Positions 53,849-63,638 of a stretch of DNA of 64,000 nt are shown one piece after another. The DNA is from Limnohabitans sp. B9-3 (GTDB taxonomy: Bacteria > Pseudomonadota > Gammaproteobacteria > Burkholderiales > Burkholderiaceae_C). Below the pieces are notes generated by a model. The model was not told where the DNA came from and searched no databases. It saw only the letters and a list, made by a program, of their open reading frames with translations. The DNA lies in NCBI RefSeq assembly GCF_002778325.1, contig NZ_NESI01000004.1, positions 124,001 through 188,000 on the forward strand, given 5' to 3'. Position 1 is the stretch's first letter. The number at the start of each line of letters is the position of its first letter. The position numbers and the translations under genes are program-made.

Positions 53849-54274
53849 TCAGCGCTTGACGGGTTTCCCTTTGGCTTTGGCTTTAGTCTTGCCATCAGGC
53901 GTGGGGTTGGCACTGCGCGCACGCGGTTTCTCTTCGGACATGTCGAAGAAGATTTCATCGAAGAAAAGCTGAATGCGCGGCGAGTCGCTGCCCTGTCGTT
54001 TCAAATGCGGCTCAAAGCACAAGACGTTGAACACATAGCTGTTCATCGCATCAACAAACTTGGTGAAGTGCGGCACCTCCACCGAGTCGATCGGGTCGAT
54101 GGCCAAGTACCAAGGCTGTGCGTGACCGGCCTCGATACGCATCGTGATGGCGCACTTCACTTCACTGAAAAACAAACCGTACTGCTCAATGTTCATGCTC
54201 ATCTCGCCGACAAAGCTACCTTCGTCGTTCAGCACAGCAGAAATTTCGGTGGGATAAAGGGTTAAAAAATTCAT
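53849..54274 (-). CDS. Conserved-looking hypothetical protein
   Basis: 141-aa soluble protein that I do not recognise. The first 110 residues look folded (NDEGSFVGEMSMNIEQYGLF, YLAIDPIDSVEVPHFTKFVD), and the tail is Lys/Pro/Ala-rich (DGKTKAKAKGKPVKR), possibly nucleic-acid binding. The start overlaps the cysE stop (TGATG), so translation is coupled to cysE. It is convergent with mogA (8-base gap). Confidence 0.65.
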   Translation of the reverse strand: MNFLTLYPTEISAVLNDEGSFVGEMSMNIEQYGLFFSEVKCAITMRIEAGHAQPWYLAIDPIDSVEVPHFTKFVDAMNSYVFNVLCFEPHLKRQGSDSPRIQLFFDEIFFDMSEEKPRARSANPTPDGKTKAKAKGKPVKR

Positions 54275-55047
54275 CACTCTTCAAGCAACTGGTTGATACG
54301 CGCCGCTTCGAATTGTTCTTTTCGCGCTGCATCGTTGGGCACGCGAACGGGCAGGGCTTGACCGCTAGACAATTGCTCAATGGCCTGCCAAAGCAAGGCA
54401 ATTTGGTGCTCTTGCGTGGCAGCGTTGTCAATCAAGCCACGCATGGCTTGGCTGACGGGATCGTCGTTTTGGGTGACACCGTAAGCTGAAAAGCCCATTT
54501 TGGACGCGGTTTCTTCACGTTTGGCATCAGTCTCAGCGTGAATGATGCGCGCGGGGTTACCCACCGCTGTAGCACCCGCAGGCACAGGTTTGGTCACCAC
54601 CGCGTTGCTACCCACCTTGGCACCATCGCCGACGGTGAAGCCCCCCAGCACCTTGGCGCCTGCACCAATGACGACGTCTTTGCCCAAGGTCGGGTGACGT
54701 TTCGCGCCTTTGTACAGGGACGTACCGCCCAAGGTCACACCTTGGTAAATCGTGCAACCGTCGCCAATTTCTGCCGTCTCACCCACGACCACGCCCATGG
54801 CATGGTCAAAAAACACACGTTCACCAATCTTGGCGGCTGGGTGGATTTCAATGCCAGTGAGCCCACGCGAGATGTGAGAAATAAAACGACCCAGCCATTT
54901 CAAACCCAGCGTCCAAGAGCCATGTGCCAAGCGATGCAGCACCACCGCGTGCAAACCGGGGTAGCAGGTCAAGACTTCCCAGCGGCTGCGAGCGGCGGGG
55001 TCACGGTCCAAAATGCATTGAACGTCTGAGCGGATGCGAGAAAACAT
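54274..55047 (-). CDS. cysE: Serine O-acetyltransferase
   Basis: First enzyme of cysteine synthesis, acetylating serine (257 aa). N-terminal helices are followed by a left-handed beta helix of hexapeptide repeats: GIEIHPAAKIGERVFFDHAM, VGETAEIGDGCTIYQGVTLG, GKDVVIGAGAKVLGGFTVGD. Both histidines of the active site (FFDHAMG and KRHPTLG) are present. The C-terminal 60 residues after KPVPAGATAVGNPARII are a longer tail than in the shortest forms. Confidence 0.95.
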   Translation of the reverse strand: MFSRIRSDVQCILDRDPAARSRWEVLTCYPGLHAVVLHRLAHGSWTLGLKWLGRFISHISRGLTGIEIHPAAKIGERVFFDHAMGVVVGETAEIGDGCTIYQGVTLGGTSLYKGAKRHPTLGKDVVIGAGAKVLGGFTVGDGAKVGSNAVVTKPVPAGATAVGNPARIIHAETDAKREETASKMGFSAYGVTQNDDPVSQAMRGLIDNAATQEHQIALLWQAIEQLSSGQALPVRVPNDAARKEQFEAARINQLLEE

Positions 55048-55079
55048 ACGTGAATTATCGTTGTCTGAACAGCGTGGTT

Positions 55080-55889
55080 TCAGACTTGTTTGGTCGCTGC
55101 GGTTTGGGCCGCCTGCGACATGGCTTTGGCGATGCCACGCAAAATGTGAATTTCTTCTTGTGTGACCTGGGCGCGGTTGAACAACTGGTTCAAACGAGGC
55201 ATGAGTTTTTTAGGGGCTTGTGGGTCTAAAAAGCCAATATCGGTGAGCGACTGCTGCCAGTGATCGAGCAACCCTGCGAGTTGCTGGGCGTCGGCCAACG
55301 GTGTGACCTCTGGTACTGAGGCTGTGCGTGCAGTAGCGGTCGCAGATAGGGGTGCGGGTGCGGCATCGGCAGACGGCAACATCGTGACAAGTCCGCCCAA
55401 AGCCTGTCGCCAGTCGTAAGCCAACACTTGCACAGCGGCCCCCAAATTGAGTGAGCCAAATTTTGGGTCTGTCGGAATGCTCAAGCACGTGTGGCAGCGG
55501 TACACGTCCTCGTTGCGCATGCCAAAACGCTCGGAACCAAACAAAAACGCCACGCCGAAGTCTGGGTCGTTGAGGTGATCAGCAGCCAAAGCCGCAAAGT
55601 GCGGTCGAGGCTCTAAGGTGGGCGGGCCAAAGTCGCGGGGCGTCATGGCAGTGGCACACAGGTGGGTCATGCCTTCCAAAGCTTCGTCCAATGTGGCCAC
55701 CACGCGGGCGTTGGCCAAAACATCGAGGGCACCGCTGGCGCGCTGGATGGTCTCTTCGCGGCGCAGCACGTTGTCCCAACGGGGAGCCACCAGCACCATT
55801 TCGGTGAATCCCATGACCTTCATGGCACGGGCTGCGGAGCCCACATTGCCAGCGTGGCTGGTGTGGATGAGGATGAATCGGGTTTTCAT
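55080..55889 (-). CDS. trmJ: tRNA (cytidine/uridine-2'-O-)-methyltransferase TrmJ
   Basis: SPOUT-class RNA methylase modifying position 32 of tRNA (269 aa). ILIHTSHAGNVGSAARAMKV, AFLFGSERFGMRNEDVYRCH and LSIPTDPKFGSLNLGAAVQV form the trefoil-knot SAM site. A linker and a C-terminal helical region (FNRAQVTQEEIHILRGIAKA) match the TrmJ type. It is on the same strand as cysE, 32 bases upstream, and divergent from suhB. Confidence 0.94.
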   Translation of the reverse strand: MKTRFILIHTSHAGNVGSAARAMKVMGFTEMVLVAPRWDNVLRREETIQRASGALDVLANARVVATLDEALEGMTHLCATAMTPRDFGPPTLEPRPHFAALAADHLNDPDFGVAFLFGSERFGMRNEDVYRCHTCLSIPTDPKFGSLNLGAAVQVLAYDWRQALGGLVTMLPSADAAPAPLSATATARTASVPEVTPLADAQQLAGLLDHWQQSLTDIGFLDPQAPKKLMPRLNQLFNRAQVTQEEIHILRGIAKAMSQAAQTAATKQV

Positions 55890-55993
55890 GACGGAGATGT
55901 GAGTGTTAGCGCGTAAAATACTGAGCTATTGTCGCCGCCCGCATCGCCGGGCGTTCATCCTCGGCCTGGTTGGGTCAGCTCTTCACAAAATCT

Positions 55994-56884
55994 ATGTCGT
56001 CCTCTTCTGTACACCCCATGCTCAACGTGGCCGTTAAGGCTGCACGCGCCGCAGGCGCCATCATCAACCGCGCCGCGCTCGACGTGGAAGCTGTGCGTAT
56101 TTCACAGAAGCAAGTGAACGACTTTGTGACCGAGGTTGACCACAACAGCGAACGCATCATCATCGAGACCCTCTTGGGCGCTTACCCTGACCACGGTATC
56201 TTGGCCGAAGAGTCTGGCGCCACACACGGCAACCCCGACGCCGACCACATCTGGATCATCGATCCGCTTGATGGCACCACCAACTTCATTCACGGCTTCC
56301 CTTTTTACTGCGTGAGCATTGCGCTGCAAGTGCAAGGTCGCGTCGAACAAGCCGTGGTGTATGACCCCACCCGCAACGATCTGTTCACCGCCAGTAAAGG
56401 CCGTGGCGCATTCATGAACGACCGCCGCATCCGCGTGAGCAAGCGCACCCGCCTGGAAGAGTGCTTGCTGTCCACCGGCTTTCCCTTCCGCCCGGGTGAC
56501 GACTTCAACCGATACCTCAGCCTCATGGGCGACTTGATGCAACGCACCGCCGGCCTGCGCCGTCCCGGTGCAGCCGCGCTCGACTTGGCCTACGTGGCCG
56601 CGGGCTTTAGCGATGGCTTCTTTGAATTTGGCTTGAAGCCTTGGGACATGGCCGCGGGCGCTTTGCTGGTCACCGAAGCCGGTGGCTTGGTGAGCAACTT
56701 CACTGGCGAGGGCCCCTACCTTGAGCACGAAGAGTGTTTGGCGGCGCCGCCTCGCATTTACGCCCAATTGGTTCCGCTCACGGCAAAGTATTCAAAGTTT
56801 GCGGGCGTGGACGACAAGCGTGCAGCCAGCACGGCAGCCAAGACGTTGAGCGTGTCGCGCGCTGCGCCAAACGCGCCGCTTTAA
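55994..56884 (+). CDS. suhB: Inositol monophosphatase family protein SuhB
   Basis: 296-aa phosphatase; in E. coli SuhB also acts in rRNA antitermination. [15 protein letters not shown] at the N-terminus, metal ligands in AEESG and [15 protein letters not shown] and the C-terminal [17 protein letters not shown] are intact. The start at [10 protein letters not shown] is chosen by family comparison; 56018 is an alternative. A hairpin AGAAGCC/GGCTTCT follows the gene at 56942-56963. Confidence 0.94.
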   Translation: MSSSSVHPMLNVAVKAARAAGAIINRAALDVEAVRISQKQVNDFVTEVDHNSERIIIETLLGAYPDHGILAEESGATHGNPDADHIWIIDPLDGTTNFIHGFPFYCVSIALQVQGRVEQAVVYDPTRNDLFTASKGRGAFMNDRRIRVSKRTRLEECLLSTGFPFRPGDDFNRYLSLMGDLMQRTAGLRRPGAAALDLAYVAAGFSDGFFEFGLKPWDMAAGALLVTEAGGLVSNFTGEGPYLEHEECLAAPPRIYAQLVPLTAKYSKFAGVDDKRAASTAAKTLSVSRAAPNAPL

Positions 56885-56941
56885 CGAAACAAGCGGCTGC
56901 CGGGCCATAGCAGCAAGCCGCACCCAATGCCCCATGGGCAA

Positions 56942-56963
56942 AGAAGCCTGATATGCGGCTTCT
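56942..56963 (+). terminator. suhB: Hairpin after suhB
   Basis: Perfect seven-base stem AGAAGCC/GGCTTCT with an eight-base loop, about 57 bases after suhB. It lacks a T run, so a weak or Rho-assisted terminator at best. Confidence 0.4.
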
Positions 56964-56979
56964 CAATCGGCATATGCGA

Positions 56980-56991
56980 GTAAACGCTAAC
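56980..56991. promoter_or_regulatory. LacI-type operator candidate before the sugar operon
   Basis: GTAAACGCTAAC is an imperfect palindrome around CG (8 of 12 positions symmetric), the shape of LacI/GalR-family sites, 58 bases before the first gene of the sugar transporter operon. No LacI-family gene is in the window. Confidence 0.35.
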
Positions 56992-57048
56992 GAAATGACG
57001 CCATTGGCAGGCCTATCATTCATCATACGTTTAACCCAAGGTGCCTGC

Positions 57049-58338
57049 ATGTCTATGATTAAGTCCAACGTTCGTTGCCACTCCTTACAAGTTTTGAGCA
57101 TGGCCTTGATTGCCGCAGGCGCCATTTCAGCGCAAGCACAAGAAGTTCGTGTCATGTGCTACCAAGATGGCGTCGAATGTGATGTGACGGCAGAATTGGC
57201 CAAGAAGTTTGAAGCACAAAACCCTGGCATCAAAATCGTGGTCGATGCCGTGCCTTACAAGACCATTCTTGAGCAACTCCCCGTTCAATTGGCCGCAGGA
57301 CAAGGTCCAGACATTGCGCGCGTGACCGACTTGGGCGGCTTATCCAAGTTTTATTTGGACATTTCGTCCCACATCAAAGATCAAAAATATTTCGATGCAC
57401 AATTTGGCAGCACTGCCGGATGGTTGAGCCCCAATGCCGGGGACAAAGGCATTTATGGCTTTATGTCTCAACTGACGATGACAGGCCCATACGTCAACAA
57501 AACCCTGTTTGAACAAGCCAAAGTCGCGCTCCCCGGCCCCAAAGCGACATGGGATGAATGGGTTGTCGCCGCCAACAAAGTCGCCAAAGCCACGCAAACC
57601 AAAGCAGCCATGGCCTGGGACCGCTCGGGGCACCGATTTGCGGGTCCCGCCATCAGCAACGGCGCTGCCATTTTTGATGCCAAGGGCGATTTGACGCTGG
57701 ATGCGGGCTATAAAACCACGGTCAACAAATTTGTAGGCTGGCACAAAGACGGCACCCTGCTCAAAGAAGTATGGGCAGGCTCAGGCGGTTCCACTTATGC
57801 CGACTCGATTGGTGAATTCATCAACGGCAACACCGTGATGGTCTTGTCTGGGTCATGGCAAATTAACCGTTTGCAAAAAGACATCGGCAACAAATTTGAC
57901 TGGGTGGCCGTGCCAAACCCTTGTGGCGTAGCCGCTTGCACCGGCATTCCCGGAGGCGCAGCTTGGGTCGCGTTGAAAACCAGCAAGTCGCCCAAAGAAA
58001 CGGCCGCCTTCTTGAACTTCATGGCTGCTGAGGCCAACTATGCCGATTTCATCGCCAAAACAAACAACATTCCAGCGCACGCTGGATTGGCCAAAAAAGG
58101 GGTGAATTACGTCAATGCACAACCCGCTGCTCGCGCAGCCTTGGGCATTTTTGGCTCTGGTGTGGCTCAGTTATCACCCGTCGCCTACAAATTCCAAGGC
58201 TACAAATACAACCGCGCCCTGATGCTGCCGACCGTGTCACGCGTCACACAAGCCTTGGTGGGTGAATTGAGCACCGACGAAGCCCTCAACAAAATCAATA
58301 CGGATATGCAAGACGCAGTAAAACAAGCGCAAAAGTAA
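57049..58338 (+). CDS. Sugar ABC transporter substrate-binding protein
   Basis: 429-aa periplasmic binding protein of the carbohydrate (MalE-like, family 1) type. Signal peptide to about residue 36 (QVLSMALIAAGAISAQAQ, cleavage at AQA), then VRVMCYQDGVECDVTAELAK, LAAGQGPDIARVTDLGG, TWDEWVVAANKVA and GGAAWVALKTSKSPKETAAF. It resembles binding proteins of alpha-glucoside importers (AglE type); the ligand is inferred from the GH31 enzyme in the operon. First gene of a five-gene operon. Confidence 0.88.
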   Translation: MSMIKSNVRCHSLQVLSMALIAAGAISAQAQEVRVMCYQDGVECDVTAELAKKFEAQNPGIKIVVDAVPYKTILEQLPVQLAAGQGPDIARVTDLGGLSKFYLDISSHIKDQKYFDAQFGSTAGWLSPNAGDKGIYGFMSQLTMTGPYVNKTLFEQAKVALPGPKATWDEWVVAANKVAKATQTKAAMAWDRSGHRFAGPAISNGAAIFDAKGDLTLDAGYKTTVNKFVGWHKDGTLLKEVWAGSGGSTYADSIGEFINGNTVMVLSGSWQINRLQKDIGNKFDWVAVPNPCGVAACTGIPGGAAWVALKTSKSPKETAAFLNFMAAEANYADFIAKTNNIPAHAGLAKKGVNYVNAQPAARAALGIFGSGVAQLSPVAYKFQGYKYNRALMLPTVSRVTQALVGELSTDEALNKINTDMQDAVKQAQK

Positions 58339-58347
58339 GTCGGCGCT

Positions 58348-59325
58348 GTGCGTTTTCTCGCGTTCTTTTTTAACCTTTTTGAACCCGTCTTCCGATTCAG
58401 CCAGAAGTGGCTGGGTCAGTCGCGTCTTGCTTGGTTATTCGTTGCGCCCAACTTGTTGGTGTTTGGCGTGTTCACTTTTTTGCCGATCATCATCAACGTG
58501 CTCTACGCCACGTCGGCAGGTGTGGCGCTCATGCCCTCAGAGCGGCCTTATTCAGGCCTAGAGAATTTTGAAATTCTGTTTGAGTGCCGCGACTACTTCG
58601 ATTTTCAAAGTTGCCGCAAAGACGTCTTTTGGCGTGCCATTGCCAACACCCTGAAATTCAGCGCCATTCAAGTCTCGCTGATGGTGTTTTTCTCGCTACT
58701 CACCGCCTTGGTCTTGAACCGAAAAATCATCGGTCGTGGTTTTTGGCGTGGCGTTTTTTTCTACCCTGTGCTGCTCTCGCCGGTCGTGGTTGCCTTGATC
58801 TGGAAATGGCTGCTGCAAAGCCAAGGCGTCTTTAATGCGGTGTTGATCTCGATGAACCAAGGGCCGGTCGATTGGCTCACAGACCGACATTGGGCTTTCT
58901 TTTGGACCATCTTTGTGTCGATTTGGGCACACATGGGGTTCTACACACTCATCTTGCTGGCGGGTCTACAAGCTATTCCCAAAGATGTGTATGAAGCCGC
59001 CTTGATGGACAAAGCGTCGCCTTGGCGCACGCTGACCCACATCACCCTGCCCTTGCTGATGCCCAATTTGATTGTGGTGCTGGTACTGGCCATGATTCGC
59101 GCCGTTCAAGTATTTGACGAGGTGTTTGTGCTGACAGGCGGAGGCCCAGGCTCGGCCACCACCTTCATCGTGCAATTCATCTACCAAACAGGCTTTGCGG
59201 AGCAAATTCATTTGTATGGCTTGGCTGCTGCCGCGTCCTTGGCATTGGCAGTGGGCTTGATCCTGCTCACGCTGCTGCAACTCAAGTTGACCCGAGCCAC
59301 AGACGCTGGCCAAAAGGTGCGCTGA
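58348..59325 (+). CDS. Sugar ABC transporter permease 1
   Basis: 325-aa inner-membrane permease of the MalF/UgpA type with about six helices. AWLFVAPNLLVFGVFTFLPI opens the domain; the EAA loop is YEAALMDKASPWRTLTHITLP and is followed by TGGGPGSATTFIVQFIYQTG. The start is GTG, 9 bases after the binding-protein stop. It ends 1 base before the next permease. Confidence 0.92.
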   Translation: MRFLAFFFNLFEPVFRFSQKWLGQSRLAWLFVAPNLLVFGVFTFLPIIINVLYATSAGVALMPSERPYSGLENFEILFECRDYFDFQSCRKDVFWRAIANTLKFSAIQVSLMVFFSLLTALVLNRKIIGRGFWRGVFFYPVLLSPVVVALIWKWLLQSQGVFNAVLISMNQGPVDWLTDRHWAFFWTIFVSIWAHMGFYTLILLAGLQAIPKDVYEAALMDKASPWRTLTHITLPLLMPNLIVVLVLAMIRAVQVFDEVFVLTGGGPGSATTFIVQFIYQTGFAEQIHLYGLAAAASLALAVGLILLTLLQLKLTRATDAGQKVR

Positions 59326-59326
59326 C

Positions 59327-60373
59327 ATGGTGTTGAAATTTCTCACCCGCACACGACATGCCCAACGCTTCGGCTGGACTGATGCGCTGAGCTATGCGTA
59401 TTTGGTAATTGGCTTGTTCACCTTGTTTGCACCCGTGGTGTGGGTGCTCATGTCGTCCTTCAAAACAGAAGCGGCGATCGGCGAGTTCCCCCCGACCTTC
59501 TTGCCCTACACGCAACGGACGGTTCAGGTCGACAACTACCCGCAGCCTTTGCCCTTGTTCAACGTCACCACCGAGCAAGGCGTGGTCAAGCCCATGGCGC
59601 AAGTCAGCCGCATCGGCATCATGGCGACGATGGTCGACCCAAGCAAGCCTCAGGAAACGCTTCAAGTCAACATTCAAAAACGCCAACCCATTCGTGAATT
59701 AAGTTTCTCCACGAGCAACTACACCGAGCTGTTTGGGAAGTTTGCGTTTGGCAAGTACTTGTTCAACAGCGTGTTCATCACGGTCGTGGCCACGGTGCTG
59801 ACCTTGCTCTTCAATTCGATGGCTGCGTTTGCTCTGTCTAAGTACAAATTCACAGGCCAAAAGACAGTGTTTTTGCTCATCATCGCAACCCTGATGATTC
59901 CACCCACCATCGTGTTGGTGCCTATCTTTTTGGTCATCAACTCTGTGGGCTTGCTCAACAGCCTGTGGGGCGTCATCTTGCCCGCTGTGGCCACACCCAC
60001 GGGCGTGTTTTTGCTGCGCCAATACATGCTGACCATTCCCGACGAATTGCTCGAAGCGGCGCGCATGGACCATGCGAGCGAATGGCGTATCTACTGGCGC
60101 ATCGTGTTGCCTTTGAGCGCCCCTGCCTTGGCCGTGCTGGCTATTTTCTCGGTCATGTGGCGTTGGAACGATTTCTTGTTGCCTTTGATCGTTCTGTCCA
60201 AGTCTGAGTTCTTCACCTTGCAATTGGCTTTGAACTCATTCCAGGGCGAACTCAACACGCAATGGCATTACTTGCTGGCCATGACCGTCATCACGCTGCT
60301 GCCCATCACCTTGGTGTTTGCCTTCTTGCAGCGCTACATCACCACAGGCATTGCCAGCGCCGGTGTCAAATAA
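59327..60373 (+). CDS. Sugar ABC transporter permease 2
   Basis: 348-aa permease of the MalG type, with about six helices and the EAA loop [21 protein letters not shown] periplasmic insertion of about 75 residues after the first helix (residues about 50-125: [20 protein letters not shown] and following) is longer than in the shortest MalG proteins and resembles AglG-type permeases. It pairs with permease 1. Confidence 0.92.
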   Translation: MVLKFLTRTRHAQRFGWTDALSYAYLVIGLFTLFAPVVWVLMSSFKTEAAIGEFPPTFLPYTQRTVQVDNYPQPLPLFNVTTEQGVVKPMAQVSRIGIMATMVDPSKPQETLQVNIQKRQPIRELSFSTSNYTELFGKFAFGKYLFNSVFITVVATVLTLLFNSMAAFALSKYKFTGQKTVFLLIIATLMIPPTIVLVPIFLVINSVGLLNSLWGVILPAVATPTGVFLLRQYMLTIPDELLEAARMDHASEWRIYWRIVLPLSAPALAVLAIFSVMWRWNDFLLPLIVLSKSEFFTLQLALNSFQGELNTQWHYLLAMTVITLLPITLVFAFLQRYITTGIASAGVK

Positions 60374-60387
60374 CTCGGGGATTTTCT

Positions 60388-61425
60388 GTGTCCACGCTCG
60401 AACTTCACGCTGTCACCAAATCATTTGGTGAAACACACGTCATTCAACCTATCGATCTGAAAGTCCGGCACGGCGAGTTCATGGTCTTTGTAGGGCCGTC
60501 GGGTTGTGGCAAATCCACCTTGCTGCGCATGATCGCGGGTTTGGAAGACACCACCGCTGGCGACATCTTGATCGACAACGAGGTGGTCAACACCGTGTCG
60601 GCTGCGGATCGAGGTTGCGCCATGGTGTTTCAGTCTTACGCGCTTTACCCCCACATGAGTGTGTATGCCAACATGGCCTTCGGCCTTGAAAACATGGGCA
60701 TGCGCAAAGACCTGATCCAAGAGAAAGTCACCGCAACGGCCAAGCTGTTGCGCCTCGACCCTTTGCTAGACCGACGCCCCACCCAGCTCTCTGGCGGCCA
60801 ACGTCAACGCGTTGCCATCGGGCGCGCCATTGTGCGAGAGCCCAAAATATTCTTATTTGACGAGCCCTTGTCCAATCTCGATGCCGAGTTGCGCGTCTCC
60901 ATGCGCAGCGAACTGCGCGAGCTGCATCACCGCTTGGGAGCAACCATGATTTATGTCACCCACGACCAAGTCGAAGCCATGACCTTGGCAGACCGCATCG
61001 TGGTGCTGCGCCAAGGACAAATTGAACAAGTGGGTTCACCGCAAGAACTCTACGAACGCCCTGTCAACACATTCGTTGCGGGCTTCATTGGCAGTCCGCG
61101 CATGAACTTCATTCCGGTCAGCAGCTTATCGGGCCTGCCCGCCGATCAATTTGCACCAACAGCACACACGCACACGCTGGGTATTCGTCCCGAACATTTC
61201 ATTACGTGTGCCGCACACGAAGGCTTGACCTTGACGGTGACCAACACCGAGTACATGGGCTCTCAAACCTTGGTGCAAGCCACCTTGCAAGACGGGACAA
61301 AGATTGAGGCTCTGCTGCAAGACACGACACCGCCCGCACTCCATCAAACCCTCTCGTTGAAAACGACTGGCGCGCACATCCACACGTTCGATGCCAACGG
61401 CCAAGCCCTAGGAAACCACGCATGA
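60388..61425 (+). CDS. Sugar ABC transporter ATP-binding protein (MalK/UgpC type)
   Basis: 345-aa ATPase. Walker [12 protein letters not shown], signature [15 protein letters not shown], Walker [16 protein letters not shown], switch [16 protein letters not shown]; the C-terminal 100 residues are the regulatory OB-fold domain of MalK-like proteins. The start is the GTG preceded by GGGGA, 14 bases after the permease; the open frame upstream lies within permease 2. It overlaps the glucosidase gene by four bases (ATGA). Confidence 0.93.
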   Translation: MSTLELHAVTKSFGETHVIQPIDLKVRHGEFMVFVGPSGCGKSTLLRMIAGLEDTTAGDILIDNEVVNTVSAADRGCAMVFQSYALYPHMSVYANMAFGLENMGMRKDLIQEKVTATAKLLRLDPLLDRRPTQLSGGQRQRVAIGRAIVREPKIFLFDEPLSNLDAELRVSMRSELRELHHRLGATMIYVTHDQVEAMTLADRIVVLRQGQIEQVGSPQELYERPVNTFVAGFIGSPRMNFIPVSSLSGLPADQFAPTAHTHTLGIRPEHFITCAAHEGLTLTVTNTEYMGSQTLVQATLQDGTKIEALLQDTTPPALHQTLSLKTTGAHIHTFDANGQALGNHA

Positions 61426-63560
61426 CCCCCTGGACCGCAGAACAATGGGCGCCACATGCGCAAGGCGCAGACGTCCAGCTCAGCTCACGCGGCAATCTGC
61501 GTTTGCGCTTTTTGAGCGACCGCATGGCACGCGTCACCTTCCAGCCCAAAGATGGCTACCGCGAGCCCAACACCTGGTCCATTGCACCCCTCAGCGCACC
61601 CACGCCCAACGACGCGCCATGGCAAGGTCGCCATCGCGATGACCTGTCGTGCTTTGCAACGCCTGCGGTGGCGCACCAGCACAGCCAAGGTTTGCAAACC
61701 TTGTCCACCCCTTGCTTGCAGGTCGAATTGCACACACACCCTTTGCGCTTGGTGTGGCACTGGCAGCAAGACGGCCAAGACGAGGTGGTGCTGTCTGACC
61801 GGTCCACCAGCGCTTACCTGAGTGACAAGCGCACGGGCGCGTTGCGGCATTACATCCAACGCGACGATGCCGAAAAGTTTTATGGCTTGGGTGATAAAAC
61901 AGGCCCGCTCAACCTCATTGGTCGGCGTCTGCGCACCCTAGCCATGGACTCGCTAGGCTACGACCCCGAACACGGCGACCCACTGTATAAACACTGGCCT
62001 TTTGTGTTGAGCCGCACACCCAACGGAAAGTGGCTGGGTCTTTATTACGACACCTTGGCCAGCTGCACGTTTGACTTTGGCTGCGAACACGACAACTACC
62101 ACGACTTTTACCGCTACGTCGACATCGACGACGGTGACCTCGACTACTACGTGATGGTGGGCAACACCCCCGCTGAAGTCATCCAGCAATTCATGACCTT
62201 GATCGGTGGCACGCACTTACCACCGCGTTGGACAGTCGGCTACGCCCAAACCGCCATGGGCTTGGCAGACTCACCCGATGCGCAAAATCAACTGTCCAAC
62301 TTCATTGATTTAACCCAGCAGCACAAATTGCCGGTGTCGGCATTTCATTACGGCTCGGGCTATTCCTCACGCGGCAAACGCCGCTACGTGTTCACCTGGA
62401 ATCACGACAAGTTTCCAGACCCCAAGTCCTTGAACCAGAAATTTCACGCACACGGCATGCACTTGGTGGCCAACATCAAGCCGTGCTTGCTGGACGACCA
62501 TCCCGCGTTTGAGGGACATATCAAAGACGGCCTTTTTATTCAAGACAACGCACAGCAAGCCGTGGTCGAACCTTATTGGGATGGTCAAGGAGCCCACTTG
62601 GACTTCACCAACCCCAAAGCTGTGCAATGGTGGCAAGACCAACTCAAAGCTCAAATTTTGGACATGGGCTTTGACGCGGGCTGGAACGACAACAACGAAT
62701 ACGCCATCCTCAACGAAGACGCGCAATCCAACGGCTGGGGCCAAGCCATGGCCATGCACCGCTCGCGTCCCTTGCATGCCTTGCTGATGACCCGCGCCAC
62801 CTTTGAAGCACAAGAACAAGCCTTGGGCCGTGACCAAGTGTTCACCGTCACCCGCGCTGGCCCACCTGGCATTCAGCGTTACGCACAAACTTGGTCGGGT
62901 GACAACACCACCAGTTGGCGCTCACTGAAATGGAACATTCGCACCGGACTGCAAATGAGCTTGTCGGGCATGTTCAACGTCGGCCACGATGTGGGCGGTT
63001 TTTACGGGCCCCTGCCCGATCCAGAGTTGTTTTTGCGTTGGGTCCAAGCGAGTTGTTTGAACCCGCGTATGGTCATGAACTCGTGGAAACCGGGCAACGC
63101 CAGCAACCTGCCGTGGATGCACCCCGAAGTCAAAGACGATGTGATTCGCGCCATCGAATTACGCTACACCTTGATGCCGTATTTGTGGTCCTTGTTCGAA
63201 CGGGCATCGTCACACCACGAGCCCATCATTCGACCGACGTTTTACGACTTCCCGGACGACGCGCAGTGCTTTGAAGACAGCGACGATTTCATGCTGGGCT
63301 CATGGCTACTGGTCGCGCCCGTGGTGCACCCAGGCCAAACCACGCGTGAGGTTTATTTGCCCCAGCTGGCCCAAGGCGCGTGTTGGTTTGACTTTGAAAC
63401 CGGCGAACGTTTTACGGCAGGACAAACCCACACGGTACCAGCCCCCTTGAACAAGTTGCCTTTGTTTGCACGCCAAGGTGCACGCATTGCCTGCGCTGCG
63501 CCACAAGCTGGACGCGTGGCGCGGTTTGATGACCCCGTTCAGACAACCCGCAAGTTCTGA
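61422..63560 (+). CDS. Glycoside hydrolase family 31 alpha-glucosidase
   Basis: 712-aa retaining alpha-glycosidase of GH31, cytoplasmic (no signal peptide). Nucleophile Asp423 is in [13 protein letters not shown] and the acid/base Asp494 in [10 protein letters not shown], both standard. An N-terminal beta-sandwich (to about residue 250) precedes the barrel; [24 protein letters not shown] and [13 protein letters not shown] are family blocks. Coupled to the transporter genes, it probably hydrolyses the imported alpha-glucoside; exact linkage specificity is not readable. Confidence 0.92.
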   Translation: MTPWTAEQWAPHAQGADVQLSSRGNLRLRFLSDRMARVTFQPKDGYREPNTWSIAPLSAPTPNDAPWQGRHRDDLSCFATPAVAHQHSQGLQTLSTPCLQVELHTHPLRLVWHWQQDGQDEVVLSDRSTSAYLSDKRTGALRHYIQRDDAEKFYGLGDKTGPLNLIGRRLRTLAMDSLGYDPEHGDPLYKHWPFVLSRTPNGKWLGLYYDTLASCTFDFGCEHDNYHDFYRYVDIDDGDLDYYVMVGNTPAEVIQQFMTLIGGTHLPPRWTVGYAQTAMGLADSPDAQNQLSNFIDLTQQHKLPVSAFHYGSGYSSRGKRRYVFTWNHDKFPDPKSLNQKFHAHGMHLVANIKPCLLDDHPAFEGHIKDGLFIQDNAQQAVVEPYWDGQGAHLDFTNPKAVQWWQDQLKAQILDMGFDAGWNDNNEYAILNEDAQSNGWGQAMAMHRSRPLHALLMTRATFEAQEQALGRDQVFTVTRAGPPGIQRYAQTWSGDNTTSWRSLKWNIRTGLQMSLSGMFNVGHDVGGFYGPLPDPELFLRWVQASCLNPRMVMNSWKPGNASNLPWMHPEVKDDVIRAIELRYTLMPYLWSLFERASSHHEPIIRPTFYDFPDDAQCFEDSDDFMLGSWLLVAPVVHPGQTTREVYLPQLAQGACWFDFETGERFTAGQTHTVPAPLNKLPLFARQGARIACAAPQAGRVARFDDPVQTTRKF

Positions 63561-63638
63561 CGCTGCTGCGCGACACAAGCGCTGGGCAAATTACGTCGTT
63601 ACGCAGAAGACGCACGCTTTGCTACGCTGAATGGGCCT

